Shown: one piece after another, positions 1 through 11,233 of the stretch | Layout of the letters: each line of letters begins with the position of its first letter | Position numbering within the stretch: position 1 is the stretch's first letter | DNA from: Armillaria gallica | Lineage: Eukaryota; Basidiomycota; Agaricomycetes; Agaricales; Physalacriaceae | Length of the DNA: 64,000 bases | Assembly: GCA_037576215.1 (NCBI GenBank) | Contig: JBANDB010000007.1 | Coordinates: 1,457,001 to 1,521,000 of the forward strand | Direction: 5' to 3' | Made by a program: the position numbers and the translations under genes | Notes under the pieces: model-generated | What the model was told of the DNA's origin: nothing | The model's input: only the letters and a program-made list of their open reading frames with translations | Database searches by the model: none

Positions 1-211
1 TCCATACAATCATACATTTCCCAGATGACTTCCATGGATACACGCCTTGCCACATCAGCATCATTTGATATCAACCGATCAGATACATTGATGCGAGGTT
101 TCTTCCATGTAGGGTGTGCCCATCAGGACTTTGATGCACTTCCATATGCTCTGGAGAACACCTTTTCCTGTCAAAGGGCAAATTTCAATACGACCCAGAC
201 AAACCCGCCGT

Positions 212-231
212 GGGGGGGGGGGGGGGGGGGG
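212..231. repeat. Homopolymer tract of 20 G
   Basis: Twenty consecutive G residues follow CCGT and precede CCTTCGGG. No coding frame of recognisable quality crosses it. It could be genuine or a sequencing or assembly length error, since long G runs are hard to read. Nothing else is recognised in positions 1-450. Confidence 0.9.
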
Positions 232-456
232 CCTTCGGGTAACCCACACTGAACAGAGCACACTCTCTGCACTTGGAAGTCATCCTGTCCTGATAGTAAC
301 ATAGATGGTTCATCTTAATGCAATTCAGACACTAAACAGGACAGGATGAACAAGCCTACATGACGTGAAATAATACTAGACCCACAGACGGCTTCATAAC
401 TGACAGAAAAGATCCCAGTCACCAACTTTGACGTACACACTTGATTATCATCCAAA

Positions 457-1133
457 ATGTGGGCGGGCGTACTTCTTATGGTGTGGAACACAAGCGCAGA
501 CCAGACACATGGACTACAACGTCTCTTGAGGCAGTCTACATCACCAGGTTCGAGTAATTTTGCTTTTGACAGGAGGCTATCACATCAATCATCTCGATTA
601 TACTTTGGTACTTTGTTGTCAGACTCGAAAAGACTACGGAGGATCTATGAGAATATAACAATCCAAGATAACATGATAAGAGAGGGCATACCTGGGAAAC
701 ACCCTGACCGATGTCTTATCAGTCAATCACAATGTTGCAATGTCACCATGCACGTACACCCATACTGTCCAGAAGATGTTCTCCTTCCAGACAGGACCAC
801 TATGAATTGGATTATACTCACTCGAATGGAAGCTCAATATAGCCTGTACAGGGGTGTTTGCCTGATGATGGTTTAAGCGCCAGCGATGGCTCGAAGACAC
901 CATATATCGCAATATCTCACGTTTGGGCGGATGGACTCGGCAGCACAACCGAGGTTGGACTTCCTTCATGCCAGATCAATCGGCTGGCGAGTATAGTCTG
1001 TCGACTGATTCCTAGTGGTGTATTTTGGATGGATGCACTATGTGTTCCAGGAAAGATGGATACGAGGAAACGCGCCACTGCGAGTTCAGTAGACAGTTAT
1101 TTCTCATGTCCTAGTGGGGGTACTACACATTGA
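457..1133 (+). pseudogene. HET-domain protein, truncated relic
   Basis: The 3' half carries the start of a heterokaryon-incompatibility (HET) domain: YIAISHVWADGLG, then LPSCQI..RL, then FWMDALCVP about 30 residues later, which is the classic order of conserved HET blocks. The two halves join through a likely 37-nt intron (about 856-892, GTACAG..TTTAAG) that continues AQYSL into ASDGSKTPYIAISHVW. After DALCVP the frame loses the expected core and stops at 1133. The rest of a usual HET protein (several hundred residues) is absent, and repeat module A begins about 115 bp downstream. HET proteins trigger cell death on non-self recognition in fungi, but this copy is too short to work that way. 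The start codon at 457 is uncertain. The HET assignment is firm and the pseudogene status is inferred from length and context. Confidence 0.8.
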
Positions 1134-1249
1134 TTCGAGAAAGAAGAGAGCTTTCAGGTCATCTGTGAGTAATCAACATATGTACATGGATGCATAGATG
1201 CGACCGTGTCCGATTTGGTCCAGTTTGGCATCAGACTTAAACTGCAAAG

Positions 1250-2665
1250 TCATTATCAGTTTTGGACTACTTAGCTATAGCCAAAACAATACGTACTTAC
1301 ACCTGCTCCAGTCTCGAGCATTTCTCTACAAACAATATCTTGAACTGCAAAACTAGCCTAGGCATCCCAGAGCGAAACAAAGATGGACGAGTACGAGAGG
1401 ACATTCGTGTAAGATCGCATCAGGCACGAAAGACTGGGCCAAGCCATCTGACTGAAAGAGCATCAGATGACCAATACATTGATGACAGAGGAACATGCCA
1501 CACAGGTATCTTCACAGGAGAAAGCTTCTTACGCTGAAATGACTTCAAGGCACATCATTCCCACACATTACTGTTGGGAAGAAAGAAATTGAAAACCAAG
1601 GTCACGGTGGTGATGGCAGTAGTGGATCAAAGTCCCAAACAGGATTTTTGTAAGTAGCCGACCACTGACAGGCACAGCCTCCTGTCAATCTCTCTCCCTC
1701 AGGCTTCTGCTTCCTTTAGCTCGACAGTAATGTCTAGCTTAGACCTGCTTAGACATTGTCAGCAGAGGTGCGCACTCATCAGACTACATAAACATGTCTG
1801 ACCCCATGCTCTTCTGGATCTAATCTCCTTGATTCTTTTTTCGCTGTTCTTGGTACGGACTGACCGTTCCAGGTATGATTGTGAATGTATTGCATCTGGG
1901 CTCATGCATATTCTCTTTGCAGCCCTGTAGTATTCTTTGTGCCATCAACACACAACCAATAAAGTCTATATCATCGGGATCAGAACATGCGCAGCCTTCA
2001 CCACCAAAGGAAGGTATATGCCCTTCCAAACTTCTCGTGAACACGCAAACATGCAAACAACGTGTGTCCGTTCGGTAAGGGTTTTCTGTCATTGCAAATC
2101 ACCTTTTAGTATCTGACCAATGCTTCTCCACATTCAGGGTCAACAAACCATATCCCCTTGTCAGGTCATGGTTTACTGGGCATGTTTCCAGCAAACATAT
2201 CACTGCGGCCTCAGTGTTGTGCATGAGAAAGGCGGCTGTAGAGGACTGAAGTTTTGAACGAGACGGGCACCCTGCCTCAACGTTGACTCAGTATGATTGG
2301 CTGATTATTAGCTGCCATACGAATGTGCTGAGTCTCCATATAGTCAGATACTCAAGAGATGACCTTGACACACTCGGCTGCTTATGGCAGGCGACTAACG
2401 ACCCGTCTTCCATGTGTACGGCTTCTCTCCATCTGTTCTACTGTTTGTTCAGGCAACTTTGCCCTTTTGGATATTTAATCGGGCATTCCCTGCTTATTCT
2501 ATCTGCTACCTGCTCACCAACTACTTTTATTCAGTTTGTAGTTCTTCTTTGACTTTGTTTTGCTCTCCCTCTTCCTCTTCACCGTTCCGGTTTTGCTTTT
2601 AGCTTTGTATCTCTGTACTGTTCACTGGTTCCCCTTGTTCCTGCACATTTCTCTACCTTTGCTCT
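1250..2665 (+). mobile_element. Repeat module, copy A (forward)
   Basis: This copy begins at CATTATCAGTTTTGGACTAC and is near identical to copy C (from about 21409) up to CACATTTCTCTACC. The right 250 bp are strongly CT-rich with an AT-rich TTTGGATATTTAATCGGGC and end about 20 bp before the ATG of the F-box relic, so they look like a promoter. No terminal inverted repeats or clear target-site duplication were found, so the class of element is unknown. The module carries one recurring ORF on its minus strand. It lies directly after the truncated HET gene and may have caused that truncation. Confidence 0.75.
1820..2198 (-). pseudogene. Recurring ORF of the repeat module, copy A (broken)
   Basis: This is the counterpart of the open frame at 10268-10621. 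It shares the blocks GGEGCACSDPDDIDFIG and PRCNTFTIIPGTVSPYQEQ. This copy has TGA at codon 11 and a frameshift in the middle (around 2030-2080), so it cannot make the full protein. The family is not recognised. Confidence 0.6.
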
Positions 2666-2684
2666 GTTCATCCTTCTATCTGTC

Positions 2685-4620
2685 ATGGATTTCGACTGTA
2701 ACACATTGATCAACCAGGCTGTAAGTATTTCCCTCTACTTGTAATGTCTTGTCGTTTATGCATCGTCATAGTACAACTTCAATGATATGGCATCAGTTGT
2801 TGATGCCTATGATGAAACTATCAGCGTATCTGAACGTTGTATTCGAGTTCACGATGGTGCGTATTGACTTTCAAGCTTTGTACTGTGCATTTACATTCTT
2901 TAATGTATGCTGTCTCCATCCCTCAGGCTCTCACCTGTATTATCGGTACCATACGCGGTTGTTGGAGCTCTTGTCCAGTGGCGCTTCCCCGCATTTGAAG
3001 TCCTCACTCCAGCTGGAGTACGATTATGTTCGGGTATTCTTCCTCGAGATATATGGTACTCCTTTACCTGATGAGTCCAATGTCATCGACCTGTCATCTA
3101 TTCACCCTATCCCTTTTTCGGATGCCGTCCCTTTCGAGTTATGGGAGGAGATATTCGATCTTTTACCTCACCAGGCGCGCCTCATTTCACGATGTGTTTG
3201 TAAACGTTGGTGCAACCGCCTCACGTGGCGTACTCATGCGTATCTCGTTCTCTCCATCCCAGACAGATAGCCAGAGTACCTACGTCCCCACGCCACTGAT
3301 GATCCCCAAGCTCTACACAGATTCGCCAGTGCTTATGAGCTTAAAATGTGCTCTATGATAGTCAGCCACTCCTTGCGTGATGTAGTATGTGGGTTGCGAT
3401 ACACTAATTGGCCCATGTTCCCTTACAACATATTCCTTCATCTGCTTCACAACCTGGAAACTGTTGTCATCGAGGGTAGGACAAAACTTGACCTTGTTTG
3501 TCTGCCCCCTTCCATCATTTATCCTTTTCTGCTGCCTTCCACCGTCAAGGAACTGCATTTCAGCAAAGTGTCTTTTGACGGGTATGGCGTAGAGGGCATG
3601 ATCTCTCCTGCTGGGCGATTAGAAAGACTTTCCATGGAGAACGTCGATGGAGGTGACCTGGTAAGATAGTTCTGAGTCTGACCATTCCTTCTGACTTACT
3701 TATTGTGTGTGTAGGGAATCCCATCAGTTCTGTCTGATGGGGATTATCAGATATTTCAAGAGTCTGTCAGTCTAACCTCGTTCCAGCGCCCTTACATGCT
3801 CGATGTCTACCCTCCCTCCCTTCGTTATTTAAAGTTAGATCTTCTCTACGACGTGTTTGGATCTGTCACAGAGAGATTTGGTGTGCCTGAACTCACAGAT
3901 GATGGTTTTGCTCTTCTTCATCAGCTTTTTCGTACAGATTTCAGGGCTGCCTACTTTGAATCCATGTTAGAGGAAGGGGAAGTTTACCCCTTCAAACTCG
4001 AACATCGTTGTTGGAGGAGCTAGACATACATGTTGGCAGTCAGTACTTCGATCATCTGAGTTATATATGGCAACCACTTGCAGCGTGTTTGACTAAGCTT
4101 ACACTTCGTATCTGTGAGTGTCGTTTCCGCTGTCTCCGTGTCTCATCGTACTGACTCCATTCTAAAAGCACGTGGAAATACTGGCGGGATGGGTGCTCCC
4201 ATTACACTTGCAGGTTTGAACGTATTGAACACCCTCATCCTCTGTTGTGACTACCAGATAGTACGGCGTGTGGTTACAGTCATGTCCACGTGGGAGTCAA
4301 CTTGTCGCTCCATGCCTGAATCCGTTTTCGAACTCTGGTTGCATACAAATTCCATGTCTCCATTCCTACATCTGCATTGTGTCACGTCCCACTTCCTTCA
4401 CTGTCGCATGCTTGCGTCAGCAAGCAACAACATGTGTACCTTTCGGGGGAGTTTTGTCTTTGGTCTGCATGGGTTTGGTGGCAATCCCATAGCTGATATT
4501 GATTATGATATCGCCTTGGGAATTGTAGAAAGCATACAGGACGACGATACCATTGGCCTTTGCAGTGCCGAATGTGTCCGATTATGTAGTTCCATCTTGT
4601 CGTGTGACGATTTGCCTTGA
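2685..4620 (+). pseudogene. F-box/LRR-type protein, decayed
   Basis: A spliced model starts at the ATG at 2685, with exons 2685-2720, 2772-2856 and 2927-3660 and a further exon from 3715, all joined by good GT..AG introns in phase. An F-box core VPFELWEEIFDLLPHQARLI followed by SRCVCKRWCNRL lies about 145 residues in. The downstream part has the leucine-rich spacing usual in Agaricomycete F-box proteins (for example LEELDIHV and LTKLTLRI). Two lesions break it: an in-frame TAG at 3268-3270 with the same frame continuing sensibly beyond, and a frame change near 4000 where LEHRCWRS stops while a neighbouring frame reads SLLEELDIHVGSQYF. The last part (4114-4620) continues in frame 1. F-box proteins recruit substrates to SCF ubiquitin ligases. 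The ATG lies about 20 bp after the CT-rich end of repeat module A, so the repeat probably supplies or supplied the promoter. Confidence 0.75.
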
Positions 4621-5669
4621 TGTATACACCTTTACTATGTAGTCGGTCATGTTAGGTCCTTATAAATTTACTGTTTTTGCTCCTTTTCGATTGTGCTCCC
4701 GACGCATGCAGGGAAAAGTGTGACAATCCCCACAATTCCACAAGATCACCCAAAGATCCTTAGTCTTACACAGTTTTCCTGAAGAAGTTGCCCTTGTCAT
4801 TGAAGTAAGTGCGAATCAGGAGCCAATAAGAATTGCCTTCATATGCTACAGCTGACTTCAGACTTAATAATGAACCAAGATTAAACACCTGCTAATACAT
4901 GCTGCCAGTGAGTGTGCACGAAGTCCACTCATTCGACTGGCGTCTTGCTGTCTCCCAACCTCTTTGATCTGTCTCAAAGTCAATGGAATGCAGTTAGGGA
5001 GATTGTTGCAGGTGAAGATGTTAAGTACAATTGTGATGGCTCCTTACCTGCGAATATCAAACCCTACTTATAATGGGGGCCATAAGCATTGTATGTGATT
5101 ACATCGGATACTTAACATTACAACAAACTTCCACTGCTTACACACTTTCCCTGGATTAAGCGATGGCCGTCCAGTTCCAGTGCAGCAAATTCATGTCTAG
5201 CATACTTGTTAGTATGACAGAATAGGTGGGATGTATAGGCTGAATTGATCACAGTTGTTGAAGTTGTTCTCGAAGCTCGCATCGCCCAGAACACTCTTGC
5301 ATTATACATATCGACCACCTAGGGCCCCTTGACGGTGTTGTCCAAGCGGATGGAAGCCAAATACAGATTTCAGAATAAACATCCTTCCTCCAGGCCTACG
5401 TATACTCATCCACTCAGTTCTCCTGAGCAGTAGTCATCGGTGGCATTTGCAAACGGTCCCTAAACAGGGTGATGGTGACTTTGTTGCCATCAAGCTGTTG
5501 CGATGACCCGGTTCTACCCAGCAACATTAAGTTGACCGTGAGCTCGGCCTTTGGGTCCGGTTGAGGGTATCAGTGGATAATTAAGTATGTGATCAATATG
5601 CTAGAGTGTTAGTGTACCAACCATGTATTATCTACGTCTGGCATCCCTAGTTGAACCGTGCCATGTAAT

Positions 5670-5704
5670 CCTACCTACCTACCTACCTACCTACCTACCT
5701 ACCT
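5670..5704. repeat. (ACCT)n microsatellite
   Basis: Uninterrupted tetranucleotide array of about eight units. A second, shorter array of the same unit lies at 6051-6067 in a similar local sequence. Confidence 0.95.
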
Positions 5705-5940
5705 GTCAAGATCATCCACCTTATGCCAGCTTCTCTCCAAACTGGGTGGAATGTACACAGTTGAGCGGCCCAGTTGACAATAGGGGTACAAGAAATTCTG
5801 CAGCACTTGGATGTCATACAGACCATTTGTGTACCATCCATCATGCCCACCATGAGGATGTGTTATTGAGCCATAACTTTAACCAACTTGTCCACTAACT
5901 CAGATTATGAGAATTAATACTAAGTTTGAATTCAGATACA

Positions 5941-5964
5941 AGTAGTAGTAGTAGTAGTAGTAGT
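5941..5964. repeat. (AGT)8 microsatellite
   Basis: Eight consecutive AGT units between the two ACCT arrays. Confidence 0.95.
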
Positions 5965-6050
5965 CACACTGGCAAGCGGTCCCTATTAAGTAGAATGTTG
6001 CGCAAGCCCAAAATGCACCCTTCCAACTGTGTGGACACTGCCGTGTAATA

Positions 6051-6067
6051 CTACCTACCTACCTACC
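6051..6067. repeat. Short (ACCT)n microsatellite
   Basis: About four units, preceded by GTGTAATACT, which resembles the sequence before the longer array at 5670. Confidence 0.9.
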
Positions 6068-6248
6068 AACAAAGAGTGCCAACAAAGCCTCGTGTACATA
6101 TCGCAAACATATGTGTGGGTGGGAGTAGTCATATCGTACATCGAATAGGAGAGTAGATTCAGCTGACTAGAAAGAGCATTGATAAAAGTTTGAAATGGTA
6201 TGCAAATGATACAACGGCTACAGAGGTTTAAATGTTACTACAACGTGA

Positions 6249-8424
6249 TTACTCATGCTCCCAGGTGGAAATGTCCAAGTAAATACCGGGTCGCACCACT
6301 TCAGCTCGTTGTCGTTGTTCAGGCACGAATGATACACTCGGTATGTGAGTAAGTCGTCGAGGAAGGATAGGCTCCCGACCGAAGGTGACAAAGAATGCCT
6401 CCATATAAAAATAGGCCATCTCCTTCTCAACATACTCAACATCACTTTCTGTATACCCGGCAGTTTTATCTGAGGATGCCGACAACGATACAGGGCAACC
6501 TCGCCAGCTCTGCATGCACCTGAGCATCACAAACACGTATGGTGCTCGCTCTATCCAATTTGAATGACCTATCCTGTAATTGGCACCGCCCAAGTCGACG
6601 TGATGCAACATGTTCCACTTGCCATAAGGGAAACACTGGCCTAGCAGACTGAGATGTTGAGTACTTGCACTCTCAATAGCGCAGATCTTCCGATCGAGTG
6701 CAAAAAATTCTAGTCGGAAATTAACCTCCAACAACTCCCAAAGTACTTCACGAATATCCTCTAACCCCAGGGATGAACATTCTTTATCTCTCCAATGAGC
6801 TTGAGCAGAGCCAGAAGCTTCGACTCTCAACTCATCATGGCATCCTTTTAGAAATGTGGCAGCTTGATCCCTTCACACCTGCTCGCCACAAGCCAGGCTC
6901 TGGATGGTAGAGGTTGCACCCAACCAGTCAATCTGTAGGATAGTCCTCCAAGTCTGGTGACCATGCGTGTGGGGGCTGTAGTCACCGGCATTGAACCGCG
7001 CAAAAAGACCTGAACAAAGACGAAGCCAGGACGCAATCATTAAACGAAACTTGGCTTCTGTCTTGACAACCACGAATAGCTCTGGTTTAGGCAATGCATA
7101 TCCAATAGGGATGTTCAGAGCGTGGGTTTTATCCGCATCGACTCGTTCTAAGCCGAATTGCCATGTTGGGATCAGCGGTGGTAAGTATGAATGGGTGACA
7201 ATTTCAAACTTTGTCTGTTTGTCTGACATTCTCCCATTGGGCTTTGGTCTCCCTCACCTAGACAGGTTGGCTCGTTTATCTAGGAGAATCATCAGTATAA
7301 AATGTCAAACAAGTCAACCAATGATCACGAACAGGGATGATAACACTCTTGATTGGAGCTGGGTGATGCAGGAGTGGGGGGAAGAGAAGATCCTGGTTCC
7401 GAACATTGCAAAAACGGGTTAGGCATGGAGAGATGGCCGCGTGTAAATGTTTCGATTGCCTTGTACTTTGCTTCATCGGCAGCTGATCCAACATACACAG
7501 GCCATAGCCTCAGACGAGGCGGAGTCAGTATGACATAGGGTGGCTCAGGCTCTTGGATCTGAGCCAGAGCATCGATGCGAATGCGAGCAGCGTCTGCCAG
7601 TGGCCGTATCATCCAAACAGGAACCCCCGCCCGGAAGCATTCTTGAACAACAGTAGTATTCATAGTGAATACCCCTGAGAGATGTTTGTCTGCCCTTTGT
7701 CCTATTTCTGGTGGGCGCACAGCTGTTCCGGTCATCCTCGGGCGATAGATAGCAACATAATCTATAATTGCTTGCAGCTCGAGCACCAATCTCTGCGCCT
7801 CAGCGATGCAGAGCTGGACGCATTCAAAAATAAGAGGGAGTGCCGCAAGCCGGTCAAGAAACATATTTATGTACGTCTGATATGTGCGAACGAGGGACTT
7901 GTGAGGCTCCTGCCAGTTGGTTTGTTCGGCAGCGTCAAGGACAAGGTCACAAGCGCATCGGAATTCTAAAAACTTGTGTTTATGCCAGAGACCAGGGCCA
8001 CGAATGGTGGATGAAGGATCATCCTCTAGAAAGTCGCGCTTCTGTGGAAGATTATATAGAGGTAAGAACTTTACGTTGCTAGGAGATCGCCGGATGCACC
8101 CAAGATGCGGGCGGGCAGGACTGTAAGGCTGTGGCCAACAGAGGTGGTCATCTTGACCATATCGATAGTTCTCGCGCAGAGCCATCTCTCGATTGTTCCC
8201 TGTGGGCGGGCGAAATAGTACGGATGTGTTTGGGGTGACAAGCAATGTATTTGCATCAATAACAGCACCGAGTCTAGCATCCCACGCTTCAAGGGCTGGT
8301 GATGGTGATGTCAGTTGGAGTCGCACATGAGAAGGTGCGACACACCTTCTCCCGGTTGGGCCTTTTGTAGCAGCACTTTCGGATCCTTCAACGACTCAAA
8401 TGAGAACCTAGTGTCTGAACTCAT
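6249..8424 (-). pseudogene. Unknown-family protein, paralogue 1, one nonsense codon
   Basis: This is a long spliced protein (roughly 640 residues) of a family I do not recognise. It is clearly homologous along its length to the gene at 59671-63497. Shared blocks include NYRYGQDDHLCWPQPY versus DYRYGEDDPLSWPQPY, RAGVPVWMIRPL versus RAGVPVWVLRPL, and EAFFVTFGREPILPRRL versus ESFYLTFGRAPTLPREL. A 50-nt intron near 8289-8338 joins QPGE to ALEAWDARLG, and a second intron near 7250-7330 joins the halves. The only lesion seen is TGA at 6873-6875, inside GEQV*RDQAATFLKGC; the paralogue has arginine there (THRRDLAATFLVGC), so CGA to TGA is the simplest history. The frame stays open on both sides. I chose the start at 8424 (MSSDTRF). 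An upstream in-frame ATG at 8508 is possible. There are no recognised catalytic motifs, signal peptide or membrane segments. Confidence 0.65.
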
Positions 8425-8758
8425 TTTGTTTCCTGATAAACCCTTGAGGAGACGGGGTAAGGGATATGGCCTAAGGCGTGACCATGGCCAAGACGTCCAG
8501 CTGAACATAGGACTTACGTTGCGACTGGACGTGGCTGAGCTTTGATCAAACCTGGGTCTGAAGCCTGAAGGTTTAACGTTTAAGCTCTAAGCTGTCGGAA
8601 AGCGAAATGACGACTGCAATTCAACATGACTCAGCCAATCCGGCAACTACTGGCACCTAGACTCAAACCAATCTCGCCGCCAGGTGGGGCAGGCGAGCTG
8701 ATCGCGAGTCTAATCGGCACCGTACGGTTTACATATGTCAATTTGCTCAAAATTCAAT
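8425..8758. other. Intergenic spacer
   Basis: This separates two minus-strand genes and presumably holds the promoter of the one at 6249-8424. No recognisable element or TATA box was noted. Confidence 0.4.
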
Positions 8759-9328
8759 CTACTCCACAGTGCCCTCACATTCTTCAGAATCACCAGCATG
8801 GTTGACAAGTAACCAGCCATGATCCCCTCGCAGCCTTCTAGGAGTCTCAGCCTGACTGCTACGGATACTGATCATGCGCGACCGAGCATCTACCTTGAAA
8901 ACTAAGTTCTGCAGGAGCACATGGAGCATGTTTTGGTCCTGACTGCATCTAACATGAGCCCATGCTCTCTCTACCTGACTATTCAACATTGGCCGATCGC
9001 TCCTACACCAGGGAGAATTTTGGGAAGTCCTCGCCTGCAGCATCCCATAGAGTGCATTTGCCATTGTGTTAGAACCTTCATAGGTTAGTCATCACGCACC
9101 TATCGAGCAGAAACTCGGATGGGACTTACAGATTGCCTCCTCGCAACCATTACCTACAGACGCCAAAGAAGTCAGCAGTCATATCATTTACAGATAGGGA
9201 CAGAACTCACGAATGTGCGTGTGCATACACACCATTTCTTGCACTGAGTCATTGTCCACCGCCTCACCACCCCTCGTTTCGATAGGTTCATCTTTCAAAG
9301 CTGGTCGTCAACTGGGCATGTCTGACAT
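8759..9328 (-). CDS. Small hypothetical protein (about 160 aa), spliced
   Basis: Three exons join in phase by introns with good borders. One follows ACGCACATTC (GTGAGT..TGTAG) and one follows GAGGCAATCT (GTAAGT..ATGAAG), giving HIRNGCEEAICSNTMANAL across the joins. The C-terminal exon is charged and contains LNSQVERAWAHVRC and PRRLRGDHGWLLV. Family not recognised. The distal ATG at 9328 is followed after six codons by TGA, then the same frame stays open, so either translation starts further in (an ATG lies before VCMHTHI) or the gene is broken at its 5' end. A resemblance of RLRGDHG to the integrase block LRGDHGVEN at 45 kb was considered and not accepted. It lies next to the unknown-family paralogue, on the same strand. 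Confidence 0.45.
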
Positions 9329-9594
9329 GGGGAGTAATCGAATTGGGGAGGGAGGGAGGGATATTTATTCTGGTTGTCATGAGCCTAAGAAGGAAACTAA
9401 CCAGAGTTCGTACCACAGTGGAACTTGCTCAAGACGTGACATCTTGGTTAGATATACACGGATGTACATCAATACACCCGCAAAGTCACTTTGATGCACT
9501 GTGGACGTACAATGAGCCGGTGCAACTATGTTAATGACGAATACATGTCTTTTGTTCCCAGATATAAATCCTGATCTGTTGAGCTGCTGAAGAC

Positions 9595-9864
9595 ATGGCC
9601 GTTTATAGGAAAGATACAGACGCAGGCCCAAAATTTGCTCCGATTGGCCATGACTTTGCACTTGCTGCATCGGCATCTCTCGGACATGCGCAACCCCCCG
9701 AGATTCCTGGTTTTACATTCGGACTGGTAGATGTAGCCTCAAAATTGGGTTGTTTTGTTCGACCACTTCATGGCAAGACATCTAGAAGTAGGTTTGGAAG
9801 CCTTCATCGCCATAGATGTGTAGATATGCTATTGATTTATCATATTATACCTTGGAGGAAATAG
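9595..9864 (+). pseudogene. Hypothetical protein fragment cut by repeat module B
   Basis: The frame starts MAVYRKDTDAGPKFAPIGHD and contains ALAASASLGHAQPPEIPGF, with protein-like composition and no low-complexity bias. About 75 residues in, the reading runs into the left end of repeat module B (about 9825) and stops soon after. The natural 3' part is missing. Family not recognised. It could also be an exon of a longer gene interrupted by the module. Confidence 0.35.
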
Positions 9865-11044
9865 AAGGTATCTAGACTTACATTGACAGCAGTGCGTGGT
9901 CTTTACGGCGACTTCGGTGATGGTCTGGATGAGTATTCCAAGGAGCCACCACGTATCTGGTGATAGCCCGCCTTATGGAATGCGGCATTTCCTCATGTTT
10001 CACGCCGTGGTTCCCGTCACCTCTGGGTAAGATCTGCTGCCAAGGTTGCTGTTTATTGGAATTAGCAGGGTATGCAGGGTGGAAGACAGGCCTGTCGAAG
10101 CCATCTCCTGAGTAATAACTGACTATATGGAGACTCAGCACATTCGTACGGCAGCTAAGAATCGGCCAATCATACTGAGTCAACGTTGAGGCAAGGTGCC
10201 CATCTCGTTCAAAACTTCAGTCCTCTACAGCTGCCTTTCTCATGCACAACGCTGAGGCCACGGTGATATGTTCGCTGGAAACATGCCTAGTATACCACAA
10301 CCTGACAAGGGGATATGGTTTGTTGACCCTGAATGTGGAGAAGCATTGGTCAGATACTCAAAGGTGATTTGCAATGATAGAAAACCCTTACCGAACGAAC
10401 ACACGCCGTTTGCGTATTTGCGTGTTCATGAGAAGTTTGGAAGGGCATATACCTTCGGTGGTGAAGGCTGCGCATGTTCTGATCCCGATGATATAGACTT
10501 TATTGGTTGTGTGTTGACGGCACAAAGAATACTACAGGGCTGCAAAGAGAATCTGCATGAGCCTAGATGCAATACATTCACAATCATACCTGGAACGGTC
10601 AGTCCGTACCAAGAACAGTGAAAAAAGAATCAAGGAGATTAGATCCAGAGAGCACGGGGTCGGACATGTTTATGTAGTCTGATGAGTGCGTGCCTCTGCT
10701 GACAATGTCTAAGCAGGCCTAAGCTAGACATTACTGTTGAGCTAAAGCAGAAGGATTGAAGCAGAAGGAGGGAGAGAGATTAACAGGAGGCTGTGCCTGT
10801 CAGTGGTCGGCTACTTACGAAAATCCTGTTTGGGACTTTGATCCACATGGCTTGTTACAATCATCTCCACTACCACCACCACCACCACCACCGTGACCTT
10901 GGTTTTCAATTTCTTTCTTCCCAACAGTAATGTGTGGGAATGACGCGCCTTGAAGTCATTTCGGTGTAAGAAGCTTTCTCCTGTGAAGATACCTGTGCGA
11001 CGTGTTCCTCCGTCATCAATGTATTGGTCGTCTGATGCTCTTTC
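9825..11044 (-). mobile_element. Repeat module, copy B (reverse)
   Basis: This copy is the reverse complement of the A/C type over about 10160-11044. Its left end (9825-10160) is a different terminal segment shared with copy D: both begin at CTATTGATTTATCATATTAT and both contain TTGCTGTTTATTGGAATTAG. At the right it breaks off at CTTTCAG (11044), well short of the C and D end. It carries a (CAC)n tract near 10871-10892, shared with D, where A and C have only a short version. Confidence 0.75.
10268..10621 (+). CDS. Recurring ORF of the repeat module, open copy (117 aa)
   Basis: This is the only copy of four in which the frame is open throughout. It starts MFAGNMPSIPQPDKGIW and contains FVDPECGEALVRYSKV, GGEGCACSDPDDIDFIG and PRCNTFTIIPGTVSPYQEQ. 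The other copies (A, C, D) have TGA at codon 11, where this copy has CAA. Both TGA and CAA are one CpG transition away from CGA, so the ancestor probably had arginine. There are five cysteines and no recognised domain. Conservation of the protein outside the repeat is not known to me, so it may be a captured gene piece rather than an element protein. Confidence 0.5.
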   Translation: MFAGNMPSIPQPDKGIWFVDPECGEALVRYSKVICNDRKPLPNEHTPFAYLRVHEKFGRAYTFGGEGCACSDPDDIDFIGCVLTAQRILQGCKENLHEPRCNTFTIIPGTVSPYQEQ

Positions 11045-11233
11045 AGTATCTTGAAAATTGATCGAGCTGACAAAAAAGGTCTCCTCAATCACAGCGTCTA
11101 AAAAAGAAATTATGCAACAATGGTATATCAAATAAGATGTCGTCATCGATCAAGGAATTCCAACAAGGAATTTATATTAATAATATTGTCTCTTTATGGC
11201 GTTGAGTACCGATTACATCTAGTCTTCACTACC

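Larger units (their letters stand above)
4621..6240. other. Non-coding stretch with microsatellites
   Basis: No convincing gene is seen. The stretch holds (ACCT)n and (AGT)n arrays, described separately, and two related units. One has GCAAACGGTCCCTAAACAGG near 5453 and the other GCAAGCGGTCCCTATTAAG near 5972. GTGCCATGTAATCCTACC near 5660 and ACTGCCGTGTAATACTACC near 6037 also match, so a degenerate repeat unit seems to be present at least twice. Confidence 0.6.

Noticed and set aside
8759..9064. RLRGDHG in the small gene as an integrase remnant
   Set aside because: Only a few residues match LRGDHGVEN, the other integrase blocks are in the wrong order or missing, and the exon structure suggests an independent small protein.
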